From the NCBI RefSeq assembly GCF_025146565.1, contig NZ_CP102258.1:124001-188000 (forward strand): 64,000 nt of DNA. The letters run 5' to 3'. The stretch is from Bacteroides eggerthii. GTDB taxonomy: Bacteria; Bacteroidota; Bacteroidia; Bacteroidales; Bacteroidaceae. The translations under genes and the position numbers were made by a program. Under the pieces are notes generated by a model. It ran no database searches. It was given only the letters and a program-made list of their open reading frames with translations, and had not been told where the DNA came from. Of the stretch, positions 19,025 to 29,129 are shown piece by piece; the stretch's first letter is position 1; each line of letters begins with the position of its first letter.

Positions 19025-22000
19025 ATGTATAAACCAACATATCATACATTGAGTAAAAGAGGGTATATTACCCTCTTAGCTCTCCTTGTCTCCATTATCA
19101 CCTTTGCACAAGGTATAACAGTGAAAGGAGTTGTTATTGACGAAACTGACATTCCCCTTATCGGTGCAACCGTTCAGGTAAAAGGCGGACAAGCCGGCGC
19201 AGCTACCGACTTAGACGGAAATTTTACTCTGACAGTAAATAAGAACGCAACCTTGGTTGTCAGTTATATCGGCTATTTGACACAAGAAGTAAAAGTACAA
19301 GGCAAGAATCAGCTTACGATTAAACTCGTTCCCGACAGTAAGACATTGGATGAGGTTGTAGTAGTAGGTTATGGCACAATGAAGAAAAGTGACCTTACCG
19401 GCTCCGTATCTTCCGTATCAGCCAAAGATGTAGAAGGCTTTCAGACCAGTTCTATTGCCGGAGCATTAGGCGGCCAGATTGCCGGTGTACAAATCACCTC
19501 TACCGACGGAACTCCGGGTGCAGGCTTCAACATCAGTATCCGCGGTGTGGGTACATTGACAGGAGACGCCTCTCCCCTCTATATCGTAGACGGTTTCGAA
19601 GTATCGGACATCGATTATCTGTCCAACTCTGATATCGAATCTATCCAAGTATTGAAAGATGCTTCTTCTTCGGCCATTTACGGTGCACGTGCAGCTAATG
19701 GCGTAGTGTTGATTACGACTAAATCCGGTAAATCCGGTAAGCCTATCGTTACTTATAACGGTTCTGCTACTTATCGTAAAATTTCAAAGACTTTAGACCT
19801 GCTCTCTCCTTATGAATTTGTAAAACTACAAGGAGAAGTGAAGCCGGAACTGCTCACCGGATATTATCAAGAAGGAAATGATGCCGACGGTACACCTTAT
19901 CGCTATCAGTCACTCGACGATTATATCGGTCTGAGTGGTGTAGACTGGCAAGGTGAAACATTCAATCCGACTTGGTCACAAGATCACAACTTCTCACTGA
20001 TGGGAGGTAGTGACAACACCAAGTATAATGCTTCATTCTCACGTTACATTGAAAACGGTATTTTCAAGAACAGTGGTTTCGACAAGACAACAGCAAAATT
20101 CCGTCTCGACCAGAAAATCAACAAAAAGGTTTCATTCAACGTAACAGTAAACTATGCACAGACCAATCGTAAAGGTACAGGTACTTCCGGTGATTCCGGA
20201 CGTTTCAATATGTTAGCACAAATATTGAGTGCCCGTCCTACCGGCGGTTTAAAACTTACCGATGAAGCATTGCTGGAATCAGCCATCGACCCTGAAATGC
20301 TGGAAACCGGTGAAAGCTTGGCACAGGTAAACCCTGTGAAGCAGACAGAATCTGTCACCAACAATAAACGCGCTGAGATGTGGTCGGCCAATGGTGCCCT
20401 CACTTGGGAAATCATCAAAGGTCTGACCTTCAAAACAGCAGGAACTTACAACACTACCAATAACCGCATAGACATATTCTATAAAGACGGTTCAAAAGAA
20501 GCCTACCGTAACGGTCAGAAACCGTACGGCCGTACCCAAATGGGACGTGATGTACGCTGGAGCAACAATAATACTTTGACCTGGAAGCAAAAAATCCAGA
20601 AGCACAATTACGACATCATGTTGGGTCATGAGGTATCTTATAGAAACAGCGAACACTTATTGGGTGAAGCCATGGATTTCCCGTTTGACAATCTGGGTAA
20701 TAATAATCTTGGATTAGGAGCTGTTCCAAGCAAAGTGGAAAGCGGTTACAGCGAAAAAATGCTACTTTCATTCTTTGCCCGCGCCAACTATAGCTACAAC
20801 AACCGATACTTACTGACTGCCACTGTACGTGCCGACGGTTCCACTGTGTTCTCACAAAAAAACAAATGGGGCTTTTTCCCCTCTTTCTCCGCAGCTTGGC
20901 GTGTGTCCGAAGAAGAATTCATGAAAGATCTCGACTGGATGTCCAACTTCAAAGTGCGCTTCGGTTGGGGTGTTGTAGGTAACGACCGCATCACCAACTA
21001 TCTGTCTATGGATTTGTACACAGACAACAAATATGGCATAGGAAACAATACGGTAACTGTATTGACTCCCAAACAACTCAAGAACTCTGATTTGAAATGG
21101 GAAGGCTCAAGCACAGTAAACTTAGGTCTTGACTTAGGCTTCTTTGATAACCGTCTGAATCTGACAGCAGACTTCTTTATCAAAAACACCAAAGACTTAT
21201 TATTGGCACAGTCATTGGCGCATGCCACCGGATTCAGTTCACAATGGCAAAATATCGGAAAAATCCAGAACAAGGGTATTGAACTCAGCTTAAGCTCCAC
21301 CAACATCCAAACCAAGGACTTCAATTGGCAGACAAATTTCAATATCTCATTCATCAAGAATACTCTGGAAGCACTCTCTTCCGGTGAGCAGTATAGACTT
21401 GCCCGCTCAGGTTTCGACTCAAACTTTACCGGTGATGACTATATTGCTAAAGTAGGCGAATCTTTAGGTCTGATTTATGGTTATGAGTTCGACGGCATCT
21501 ATCAAGCCGATGATTTCTACACCAATACAAACGGACAATTGGTGCTAAAAGAAGGAATTACCGATAATACGCGCTACTCTGGCGGCGTGAAACCCGGTGT
21601 GGTGAAATACAAAGACCAAGATGGTGACGGCAAAATTACAACTGCCGACCGTACAGTAATCGGCAATGCTATGCCCAAATGGTTTGGTGGTATCACCAAT
21701 ACGTTGGAATACAAAGGTATTGATTTCAGCTTCATGTTCCAATTCAATTACGGTAATGACATCTATAACGCTACGCGTCTCTATGCCACCCAATCCAGAA
21801 GTTCACGTAGAAATATGCTTGCAGAAGTAGCAGATCGTTGGAGTCCTACCAATGCCTCCAACCTCGTGCCTTCATACGACGGTTATATTACCAACGATGT
21901 ATATTCCCGCTTCGTGGAAGACGGTTCATTCCTGCGTCTCAAGAATATCACCTTAGGTTATACATTGCCTCAGAAATGGACAAGCAAGTTCTATGTATCC

Positions 22001-22165
22001 AAACTGCGTGTTTATGCTACCGGTCAGAATCTGTTCTGCTGGAACAATTATAGCGGATATGACCCTGAAGTAAACAGTTTGAACGATCCGATGAGACCAG
22101 GACTTGATTGGGGTGCCTATCCTAAGAGTAGAGTGTTTACATTCGGTATAGATCTTCAATTCTAA
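19025..22165 (+). CDS. susC: SusC-like TonB-dependent outer membrane transporter
   Basis: Importer of glycan fragments across the outer membrane, driven by TonB. The 1046 residues comprise a signal peptide (ends near TFAQG), a carboxypeptidase-D-like beta-sandwich (about 30-115; GVVIDETDIPLIGATVQVKG), the SusC signature box (LDEVVVVGYGTMKK), a plug domain (SIRGVGTLTGDASPLYIVDG) and a 22-strand barrel ending in FTFGIDLQF. Length and order are normal for the family. The gene starts 24 bases after the SGBP gene and ends 18 before susD. Substrate is inferred from the flanking lyases and sulfatase. Confidence 0.96.
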   Translation: MYKPTYHTLSKRGYITLLALLVSIITFAQGITVKGVVIDETDIPLIGATVQVKGGQAGAATDLDGNFTLTVNKNATLVVSYIGYLTQEVKVQGKNQLTIKLVPDSKTLDEVVVVGYGTMKKSDLTGSVSSVSAKDVEGFQTSSIAGALGGQIAGVQITSTDGTPGAGFNISIRGVGTLTGDASPLYIVDGFEVSDIDYLSNSDIESIQVLKDASSSAIYGARAANGVVLITTKSGKSGKPIVTYNGSATYRKISKTLDLLSPYEFVKLQGEVKPELLTGYYQEGNDADGTPYRYQSLDDYIGLSGVDWQGETFNPTWSQDHNFSLMGGSDNTKYNASFSRYIENGIFKNSGFDKTTAKFRLDQKINKKVSFNVTVNYAQTNRKGTGTSGDSGRFNMLAQILSARPTGGLKLTDEALLESAIDPEMLETGESLAQVNPVKQTESVTNNKRAEMWSANGALTWEIIKGLTFKTAGTYNTTNNRIDIFYKDGSKEAYRNGQKPYGRTQMGRDVRWSNNNTLTWKQKIQKHNYDIMLGHEVSYRNSEHLLGEAMDFPFDNLGNNNLGLGAVPSKVESGYSEKMLLSFFARANYSYNNRYLLTATVRADGSTVFSQKNKWGFFPSFSAAWRVSEEEFMKDLDWMSNFKVRFGWGVVGNDRITNYLSMDLYTDNKYGIGNNTVTVLTPKQLKNSDLKWEGSSTVNLGLDLGFFDNRLNLTADFFIKNTKDLLLAQSLAHATGFSSQWQNIGKIQNKGIELSLSSTNIQTKDFNWQTNFNISFIKNTLEALSSGEQYRLARSGFDSNFTGDDYIAKVGESLGLIYGYEFDGIYQADDFYTNTNGQLVLKEGITDNTRYSGGVKPGVVKYKDQDGDGKITTADRTVIGNAMPKWFGGITNTLEYKGIDFSFMFQFNYGNDIYNATRLYATQSRSSRRNMLAEVADRWSPTNASNLVPSYDGYITNDVYSRFVEDGSFLRLKNITLGYTLPQKWTSKFYVSKLRVYATGQNLFCWNNYSGYDPEVNSLNDPMRPGLDWGAYPKSRVFTFGIDLQF

Positions 22166-22183
22166 TTCATAAAAACAGATAAT

Positions 22184-23854
22184 ATGAAAAAATTAATATA
22201 TTATATAGCGCTTTCAGTGATGTGTCTGCTTCCTGTTTCTTGTTCTTTGGAAGAAGAAATCAGCACTGAAGTAGAAAAAGAAAACTACTTGAACGACGCG
22301 AGTGAAGCGCAAAACGTTTTACTCGGTATTTATCTCACTAACGTAAGAGATGCCATGTATGGATATAATATGTCCATTTACTTCTCAATGGGAACTGATA
22401 TTTCGCAAGTAGAAGGCAGTACAACGGAGAATTTCCGCATCCTGCCCACCAATGCATATCCTACTACACAAGCCGAAGTACAACAGACTTGGGAAGCACT
22501 CTACACAGGTATATACAGGGCCAATGACTTTTTGGAAGGTATCTCTGCCAAGATAAATACCTATTCGGAAAAAGATAAAGCATTAGCGACTATCTATATG
22601 GGAGAAGCCAGGGCATTAAGAGCCATGTACTACTTTGAATTGGTGCGCCGTTATGAAAACATACCGCTGATGACCAGTACCCAGATGTCCAATCAGAGCC
22701 CAAGCACATTTGTACAGGCAGACCCGGCAGATGTATATAAATTTATTGAAGATGATTTGATTTATGCCAGCGAAGTATTGCCTTACGCAACGGATGATAC
22801 CGAACGGGAAGATAATAGTTTTCGCTTTTCCAAAGGTGCTGCATTGGGTTTGCTGACTAAAGTGTATGCCACTTGGGCCTCGAAAGATGCAAGCAAATGG
22901 GAGTATGCCGCCAAAACTGCACAAGTCCTCGTAGAATCAGGAAAACATGATTTATTGCCGGACTATGAGAAGTTATGGGAAAATACATGCAACAGTGTTT
23001 GGGACCCGGCCGAAAGTTTAATTGAGATCTCTTTCTACTCGCCTACCTACTCAAACAACAGTGATCCTGTGGGCCGTATCGGTAAATGGAACGGTGTAAA
23101 AACCACCGTAAAGATGGGTAAAAGCGGTAGCTGTGCCGGAAATGTAAAAGTAGTCCACACTTTCGTATTGGATTGGAGAGAAAGTAAAAATGCCGGTGAT
23201 TTACGTCGTGATTTGTCCGTTGCCAACTACAGATATGGAGATAAGGAAACCATAGGCCGTTTCTATTGGGCAGCCAAAGTAACCGATGACGAAGCCACCG
23301 CATTGGATAAAGACCAAGATCCGGAAAAGTCACAAAAAGAAAAACAAAATTATACCCCGGCAAAATGGGATATAGATAAATATGTTAAGACTGTCAGCTT
23401 TATCAACAATGACAAGTCCAATGTGAACTGGTATGTGTTGCGTTATGCAGATGTATTACTGCTTTATGCAGAAGCATTGAATGAATGGAAGCATGGCCCG
23501 ACTACCGAGGCTTATGATGCAATCAACAAAGTTCGCCGTCGCGGTTTCGGTAATCCGGACGATACTTCTATCTGTGATCTGCCTGCAGGGCTGGATGAAG
23601 CCGCTTTCCGCGAAGCTGTTCGAAAAGAGCGCGCATACGAATTAGCTTTTGAAGGACACCGCCGTTTAGACTTGGTACGCTGGGGAATCTACTACAAAAC
23701 AATTCAAGAAACCTCCAACAAACTGTCGAACTGGTATTCATCAGCCAACTATGTCGTTGCCCAATATACCGAAGAAGGCAAGCATGAATTGATGCCTATT
23801 CCGCAACGCGAGATGGACTTATGCCCCCAATTCAAGCAAAACCCTAAATGGTAA
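22184..23854 (+). CDS. susD: SusD/RagB family surface glycan-binding lipoprotein
   Basis: Lid of the SusCD importer. The 556-residue protein has a lipobox with Cys20 (LLPVSC) followed by SLEEE, a surface-export signal. Family segments are present: GEARALRAMYYFELVRRYENIPL in the TPR core (seen at about residues 141-163), YADVLLLYAEALNE, and the C-terminal RKERAYELAFEGHRRLDLVR with IPQREMDLCP at the end. It follows susC by 18 bases. A 14-bp perfect hairpin lies 25 bases after its stop, which may separate or damp transcription of the enzyme genes that follow. Confidence 0.95.
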   Translation: MKKLIYYIALSVMCLLPVSCSLEEEISTEVEKENYLNDASEAQNVLLGIYLTNVRDAMYGYNMSIYFSMGTDISQVEGSTTENFRILPTNAYPTTQAEVQQTWEALYTGIYRANDFLEGISAKINTYSEKDKALATIYMGEARALRAMYYFELVRRYENIPLMTSTQMSNQSPSTFVQADPADVYKFIEDDLIYASEVLPYATDDTEREDNSFRFSKGAALGLLTKVYATWASKDASKWEYAAKTAQVLVESGKHDLLPDYEKLWENTCNSVWDPAESLIEISFYSPTYSNNSDPVGRIGKWNGVKTTVKMGKSGSCAGNVKVVHTFVLDWRESKNAGDLRRDLSVANYRYGDKETIGRFYWAAKVTDDEATALDKDQDPEKSQKEKQNYTPAKWDIDKYVKTVSFINNDKSNVNWYVLRYADVLLLYAEALNEWKHGPTTEAYDAINKVRRRGFGNPDDTSICDLPAGLDEAAFREAVRKERAYELAFEGHRRLDLVRWGIYYKTIQETSNKLSNWYSSANYVVAQYTEEGKHELMPIPQREMDLCPQFKQNPKW

Positions 23855-23879
23855 TCAGCCTACTGATTATTTCCTAATA

Positions 23880-23918
23880 AATCTCCAATATGCCTCTTAC
23901 AGAAGCATATTGGAGATT
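23880..23918 (+). terminator. hairpin after susD
   Basis: Perfect 14-bp arms (23880-23893 and 23905-23918) with an 11-base loop, but only a weak T tract. It may be a partial terminator or an mRNA-stabilising 3' hairpin between the abundant surface proteins and the catabolic genes. Confidence 0.6.
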
Positions 23919-24009
23919 ATCTAAACACTTTTCAACAAAAGTGACATTCCGAAGATATAGATTGACTTCCTTTTCAACATTCTTACTACGGGGTTTACAA
24001 AGGAACTCT

Positions 24010-24017
24010 TAATTTTG
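24010..24017 (+). promoter_or_regulatory. possible internal promoter before the GH88 gene
   Basis: TAATTTTG fits the -7 box and lies in the 213-base gap after the susD hairpin; there is no TTTG at the right distance. It would give the enzyme genes their own start. Confidence 0.35.
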
Positions 24018-24067
24018 TTTCCGTTACGGAACCAACTAATATCAATCACATTTAAACAACAAATAAC

Positions 24068-25345
24068 ATGAAAAAGAAACTTGTTCTCTTAGCTTTGGGG
24101 ACACTGACTTTAGCATCGTGCCAGACACAACCTAAAGAAGACTACAGTTGGATTAAGAAAGGACTGGATGTAGCTTCTGCCCAATTAGAATTAACTGCAG
24201 AAGAAATTTCATCCACTAATATGTTGCCGCGTTCCATTCGTACAGGTTATGATATGAATTTTCTGTGCAGACAGTTAGAAAGAGACTCACTGACCTTTAA
24301 AGACTCTCTTCGCGCCTACCCGACAGCCGACCAAATGGGAAAACGCCGTTTGTGCAGCGTTTACGATTGGACCAGCGGTTTCTATCCGGGTTCTTTATGG
24401 TATGCTTACGAACTGACAGGCAATGACACCCTTAAAACATGGGCTATCCAATATACTAACTTACTGAATCCTGTACGTTATTATACTGGTACTCACGACT
24501 TAGGATTCATGGTCAACTGCAGCTACGGAAATGCAGAGCGCCTGTCTCCCAACGACACTATTGCAGCAGTAATGAAAGAAACAGCTGACAACTTATGCGG
24601 GCGCTTCAACGATTCCATTGCAGCTATCCGCTCCTGGGACTTCGGAACTTGGAATTTCCCTGTTATCATCGATAATATGATGAACCTGGATCTCTTGTTT
24701 AATGTTGCCAAAGAAACAGGAAACAATATTTATAAAGATATTGCCGTTAAACATGCAATGACTACTATGCACAACCATTTCCGTCCGGATTATACTTGCT
24801 GGCATGTAGTAAGCTACAACAACGACGGTACGGTAGAAAAGAAACAAACATTTCAGGGAAAGAATGATGATTCTTCATGGGCACGCGGTCAAGCATGGGC
24901 TGTATACGGCTACACTGCCTGTTATCGTGAAACAAAAGATACCACTTTCCTGAATTTCGCTGTAAAAGTGGCTGATATGATTATGGAACGTGTTAAAACA
25001 GACGATGCAATTCCCTACTGGGACTATGACGCTCCCGTCACTGACGAAACTCCGCGTGATGCATCTGCCGCTTCCGTAACCGCTTCTGCATTGATAGAGC
25101 TGAGTACAATGGTACCCGACGGAAATAAATACTTGGATTATGCAGAACAAATTCTAAAGAGTTTATCAAGCGATGCTTATCTGGCCAAAATAGGTGAGAA
25201 CCAGGGATTCATCCTGATGCACTCCACCGGTTCCCTGCCCAACGGTTCGGAAATAGACACTCCCCTGAACTATGCAGATTATTATTATCTGGAGGCTTTA
25301 AAGCGTTTTATGGACCTGAAAGGCATCAGTTATAACAATCTCTAA
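24068..25345 (+). CDS. unsaturated glucuronyl hydrolase (GH88)
   Basis: Removes the 4,5-unsaturated uronic acid that lyases leave at the non-reducing end, working by hydration of the double bond. The 425-residue protein is a predicted lipoprotein (Cys18 in TLASC). The two acidic residues typical of GH88 are present: Asp144 in THDLGFMVNCSYG and Asp202 in IIDNMMNLDLLF. The alpha/alpha-barrel motifs CSVYDWTSGFYPGSLWYAYE and DDSSWARGQAW are also clear. It corresponds in position to BT4658 of the B. thetaiotaomicron heparin locus, and is 29 bases before the PL12 gene. No acidic surface signal directly follows the Cys (QTQPKED), so it probably faces the periplasm. Confidence 0.94.
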   Translation: MKKKLVLLALGTLTLASCQTQPKEDYSWIKKGLDVASAQLELTAEEISSTNMLPRSIRTGYDMNFLCRQLERDSLTFKDSLRAYPTADQMGKRRLCSVYDWTSGFYPGSLWYAYELTGNDTLKTWAIQYTNLLNPVRYYTGTHDLGFMVNCSYGNAERLSPNDTIAAVMKETADNLCGRFNDSIAAIRSWDFGTWNFPVIIDNMMNLDLLFNVAKETGNNIYKDIAVKHAMTTMHNHFRPDYTCWHVVSYNNDGTVEKKQTFQGKNDDSSWARGQAWAVYGYTACYRETKDTTFLNFAVKVADMIMERVKTDDAIPYWDYDAPVTDETPRDASAASVTASALIELSTMVPDGNKYLDYAEQILKSLSSDAYLAKIGENQGFILMHSTGSLPNGSEIDTPLNYADYYYLEALKRFMDLKGISYNNL

Positions 25346-25374
25346 TAATCCGAATAAGACATACATTAAGTATT

Positions 25375-27375
25375 ATGAATAAAAATTTTAAATATATACT
25401 CCTGCTGACACTTGCGTGTTTCATAGGAAAAGTAAATGCCCAAGAATTAAAAAATGAAGTTTTCTCACTTCTTAACCTGGATTATCCCGGTTTGGAAAAG
25501 GTAAAGGCTTTGCACCAAGAAGAAAAGGATGCAGATGCGGCCAAAGCATTGCTCGACTACTATCGTGCACGCACCAATGTGAAAACTCCCGATATCAATT
25601 TGAAGAAGATTACAATCAGCAAAGAAGAGCAACAGTGGGCGGATGATGCTTTATCACACACTTTCTTCTCCCATAAAGGATATCAGCCGTCATTCAACTA
25701 CGGTGAAGACATTGACTGGAAGTATTGGCCGGTAAAAGACAATGAATTGCGTTGGCAGTTGCACCGCCACAAATGGTTCACTCCTATGGGCAAGGCTTAC
25801 CGTCTAAGCGGCGACGAAAAATATGCAGTTGAATGGACAAAACAATACATTGACTGGATTAAGAAAAACCCACTGGTAAAAGTTGACAAGAAAGAATATG
25901 AAATGACCGGTAACAATCAATTGCAGGACGATGTAGAGAATGCACGCTTTGCATGGCGCCCCTTGGAGGTAAGTAACCGTCTGCAAGACCAAACTTCACA
26001 ATTCCAGTTATTCCTTCCGTCGCCTTCTTTCACTCCGGAGTTTCTTACGGAATTTTTAGTGAATTATCACAAGCATGCCATACACATATTGGGTAATTAC
26101 TCTGCACAAGGCAATCACCTGTTGTTTGAAGCGCAACGCATGATTTATGCCGGTGCGTTCTTTCCGGAGTTCAAAGAAGCGGCAGCTTGGAGAAAGAGCG
26201 GCATAGACATCATGAATCGTGAGATTAATGTACAAGTATACAATGACGGCGGCCAGTTTGAGCTTGACCCTCACTATCACCTCGCCGCTATCAACATCTT
26301 CTGCAAGGCATTGAATATAGCAGATTTGAACGGATTCCGTGATGAATTCCCTCAATCCTACCTTGATACAATCGAGAAGATGATTGTATTCTATGCAAAT
26401 GTGTCTTTCCCCGATTACACAAATCCATGCTTCAGCGACGCGAAGCTGACTTCTAAATCCGCGATGCTGAAAGACTACCGTAATTGGAGCAAAATGTTTC
26501 CGAAAAACCAGTTCATCAAGTATCTGGCTACTGACGGCAAAGAAGGTGCATTGCCCGATTACCTTTCTAAAGGTTTCTTGAAATCCGGTTTCTTCGTATT
26601 CCGTAACTCTTGGGGCATGGATGCGACACAAATGGTCGTAAAAGCCGGTCCGAAAGCTTTCTGGCATTGTCAACCGGACAACGGAACTTTCGAACTTTGG
26701 TTCAACGGCAAGAACTTATTCCCGGACTCCGGCTCCTATGTATATGCCGGCGAAGGAGAAGTTATGGAACAACGTAACTGGCATCGCCAAACCTGCGTAC
26801 ATAACACTGTAACTCTGAATGACAAAAATTTGGATCAGACTGAGTCTGTAACCAAATTATGGAAACCGGAAGGTAATGTACAAATACTGGTTACTGAAAA
26901 TCCCAGCTACAAAAATCTGAAACACCGTCGGTCCGTATTCTTTGTAGACAATAGCTACTTCGTAATCGTAGACGAAATGGTGGGAAGCCAGAAGGGCACT
27001 GTCAATCTGCATTATCAGATGCCGAAAGGCGAAATTGCCAATAGCCGCGAAGACATGACGTTCGTCACTCAGTTTGAAGAAGGAAGCAACATGAAATTGC
27101 AATGCTTCGGTCCGGAAGGCATGACAATGAAGAAAGAGCCGGGCTGGTGTTCAACTGCCTACCGTAAACGGTACAAACGCATGAACGTTTCATTCAATGT
27201 AAAAAAAGATGGTGAAGATGCCATACGTTACATTACCGTCATCTGTCCGATAAAAAACAGTGCAGATGCCCCCGAATTATCTGCCAAATTCAAAAATAAA
27301 ACTTTCAACGAAAACGGATTGGAAGTCGAAGTGAAAGTCAATGGCAAGAAACAGTCTTTAAATTATAAATTATAA
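25375..27375 (+). CDS. heparinase II/III family lyase (PL12)
   Basis: Heparan sulfate lyase that prefers low-sulfation regions. The 666 residues carry a signal peptide (cleavage near VNAQ), an alpha/alpha-toroid (about 30-390) and a C-terminal beta-sandwich (heparinase II/III domain). Catalytic residues expected for PL12 are visible: Asn247 in SAQGNHLLFEAQ, Tyr301 in DPHYHLAAI and His431 in FWHCQPDNGTFELWF. The fit to the characterised BT4657 type is close in length and motif placement. Without a lipobox it should be periplasmic. It complements the PL13 enzyme, which cuts highly sulfated sites. A hairpin follows the stop codon. Confidence 0.94.
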   Translation: MNKNFKYILLLTLACFIGKVNAQELKNEVFSLLNLDYPGLEKVKALHQEEKDADAAKALLDYYRARTNVKTPDINLKKITISKEEQQWADDALSHTFFSHKGYQPSFNYGEDIDWKYWPVKDNELRWQLHRHKWFTPMGKAYRLSGDEKYAVEWTKQYIDWIKKNPLVKVDKKEYEMTGNNQLQDDVENARFAWRPLEVSNRLQDQTSQFQLFLPSPSFTPEFLTEFLVNYHKHAIHILGNYSAQGNHLLFEAQRMIYAGAFFPEFKEAAAWRKSGIDIMNREINVQVYNDGGQFELDPHYHLAAINIFCKALNIADLNGFRDEFPQSYLDTIEKMIVFYANVSFPDYTNPCFSDAKLTSKSAMLKDYRNWSKMFPKNQFIKYLATDGKEGALPDYLSKGFLKSGFFVFRNSWGMDATQMVVKAGPKAFWHCQPDNGTFELWFNGKNLFPDSGSYVYAGEGEVMEQRNWHRQTCVHNTVTLNDKNLDQTESVTKLWKPEGNVQILVTENPSYKNLKHRRSVFFVDNSYFVIVDEMVGSQKGTVNLHYQMPKGEIANSREDMTFVTQFEEGSNMKLQCFGPEGMTMKKEPGWCSTAYRKRYKRMNVSFNVKKDGEDAIRYITVICPIKNSADAPELSAKFKNKTFNENGLEVEVKVNGKKQSLNYKL

Positions 27376-27395
27376 TATACGAAGATTATGACGAG

Positions 27396-27436
27396 AGTGT
27401 GCTAAAGCAGTTATACATACTTCATTTTAGCACACT
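27396..27436 (+). terminator. hairpin between PL12 and sulfatase genes
   Basis: Perfect 11-bp arms AGTGTGCTAAA (27396-27406) and TTTAGCACACT (27426-27436), followed by a pyrimidine-rich stretch. It could reduce transcription into the sulfatase gene or protect the upstream mRNA. Confidence 0.55.
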
Positions 27437-27472
27437 TTCCTCATTCTTCACAAAAAGCGTATCAATCTAGTT

Positions 27473-29083
27473 ATGAAAAACAATCTCTCTAACCTCCTTC
27501 TCCCGTTAGCGACATTGAGTCTGGCTTCTTGTGCCAGTCAGAAAAAAGAAGAGCCCAAGCGTCCTAATATCATCTTTATGATGACGGACGATCACACCAC
27601 GCAAGCCATGTCCTGCTACGGTGGCAGCCTCTTGCAAACTCCCAACATGGACCGTATAGCCAACGAAGGCATCCGCATGGACAACTGTTATGCCGTCAAC
27701 GCTCTTTCCGGTCCTTCACGTGCATGTATCCTTACCGGCAAGTTCAGCCATGAAAACGGCTTTACGGATAATGCAAGCACATTCAATGGCGATCAACAGA
27801 CCTTCCCAAAATTGCTCCAACAAGCCGGCTACCAAACAGCCATAATTGGTAAATGGCACCTCATCAGTGAACCGCAAGGTTTCGATCACTGGAGTATTCT
27901 CAGCGGTCAGCATGAGCAAGGAGACTACTATGATCCTGATTTTTGGGAGGATGGCAAGCATATCGTAGAGAAAGGCTACGCTACGGACATCATAACAGAC
28001 AAGGCTATCAAATTTCTGGAAAACAGAGATAAAAACAAACCATTCTGCATGATGTACCATCAGAAAGCTCCGCACCGCAACTGGATGCCGGCTCCACGCC
28101 ATTTGGGCATATTCAACAACACCACATTCCCGGAACCAGCCAATTTATTCGACGATTACGAAGGACGCGGAAAAGCTGCCCGCGAACAAGATATGTCTAT
28201 TGAGCACACCCTGACCAATGACTGGGACTTAAAACTACTGACTCGCGAAGAGATGCTGAAAGATACAACCAACAGGCTTTACAGCGTGTACAAACGTATG
28301 CCTGCCGACGTACAGGACAAATGGGATTCAGTGTATGCTCAACGCATTACCGAATACCGCAAAGGCAACTTGAAAGGAAAATCATTGATCAGCTGGAAAT
28401 ACCAGCAGTATATGCGCGACTATCTGGCCACTGTGTTATCCGTAGACGAAAACATCGGCCGTTTGCTGAATTATCTTGAAGAGATTGGTGAACTGGACAA
28501 TACAATCATTGTCTACACCTCCGACCAAGGTTTCTTCCTCGGCGAACATGGCTGGTTCGACAAGCGCTTTATGTATGAAGAATGCCAGCGCATGCCGCTC
28601 ATCATCCGTTATCCCCAAGCCATTAAAGCCGGCAGTACAAGTAATGCAATCTGTATGAACGTAGACTTTGCCCCTACTTTCCTCGACTTTGCCGGAGTAG
28701 AGATCCCGTCGGATATCCAGGGAGCTTCCATGAAGCCTATATTGGAAAACGAAGGCAAGACTCCCGCCGATTGGCGCAAGGCCGCTTACTATCATTATTA
28801 TGAATACCCCGCAGAGCATTCGGTAAAACGCCACTATGGTATTCGCACCCAGAACTTCAAACTGATTCATTTCTATAATGACATTGATGAATGGGAAATG
28901 TATGACATGAAAGCTGACCCGCGTGAAATGAACAACGTATTCGGTAAGCCGGAATATGCCGAGAAGCAGAAAGAACTAATGCAATTATTGCGAGAAACTC
29001 AAAAACAATATAAAGATGACGATCCTGACGAAAAAATAAACGTACTTTTCAAAGGTGACAGAAGATTAATGAAAAACAGATGA
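27473..29083 (+). CDS. Ser-type sulfatase, probable glucosamine-6-O-sulfatase (S1)
   Basis: Arylsulfatase-fold enzyme, 536 residues, predicted lipoprotein (Cys20 in SLASC). Metal-binding residues lie in IIFMMTDDHTTQ, and the formylglycine site is Ser79 in the motif SGPSR, so maturation needs the radical-SAM anaerobic enzyme (anSME), not the Cys-specific oxygen-dependent one. Other family motifs are GKWHL, the HQKAPHRNW region and TSDQGFFLGEHGWFDKR (second metal site). Place in the locus and length match BT4656, a heparin GlcNAc/GlcNS-6-O-sulfatase (S1_11). The exact position attacked is inferred from this context. The anSME gene is not in the window. Confidence 0.9.
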   Translation: MKNNLSNLLLPLATLSLASCASQKKEEPKRPNIIFMMTDDHTTQAMSCYGGSLLQTPNMDRIANEGIRMDNCYAVNALSGPSRACILTGKFSHENGFTDNASTFNGDQQTFPKLLQQAGYQTAIIGKWHLISEPQGFDHWSILSGQHEQGDYYDPDFWEDGKHIVEKGYATDIITDKAIKFLENRDKNKPFCMMYHQKAPHRNWMPAPRHLGIFNNTTFPEPANLFDDYEGRGKAAREQDMSIEHTLTNDWDLKLLTREEMLKDTTNRLYSVYKRMPADVQDKWDSVYAQRITEYRKGNLKGKSLISWKYQQYMRDYLATVLSVDENIGRLLNYLEEIGELDNTIIVYTSDQGFFLGEHGWFDKRFMYEECQRMPLIIRYPQAIKAGSTSNAICMNVDFAPTFLDFAGVEIPSDIQGASMKPILENEGKTPADWRKAAYYHYYEYPAEHSVKRHYGIRTQNFKLIHFYNDIDEWEMYDMKADPREMNNVFGKPEYAEKQKELMQLLRETQKQYKDDDPDEKINVLFKGDRRLMKNR

Positions 29084-29129
29084 CAATTATTTAAGCATAT
29101 TCATATATTAACATATTAACTATTATACC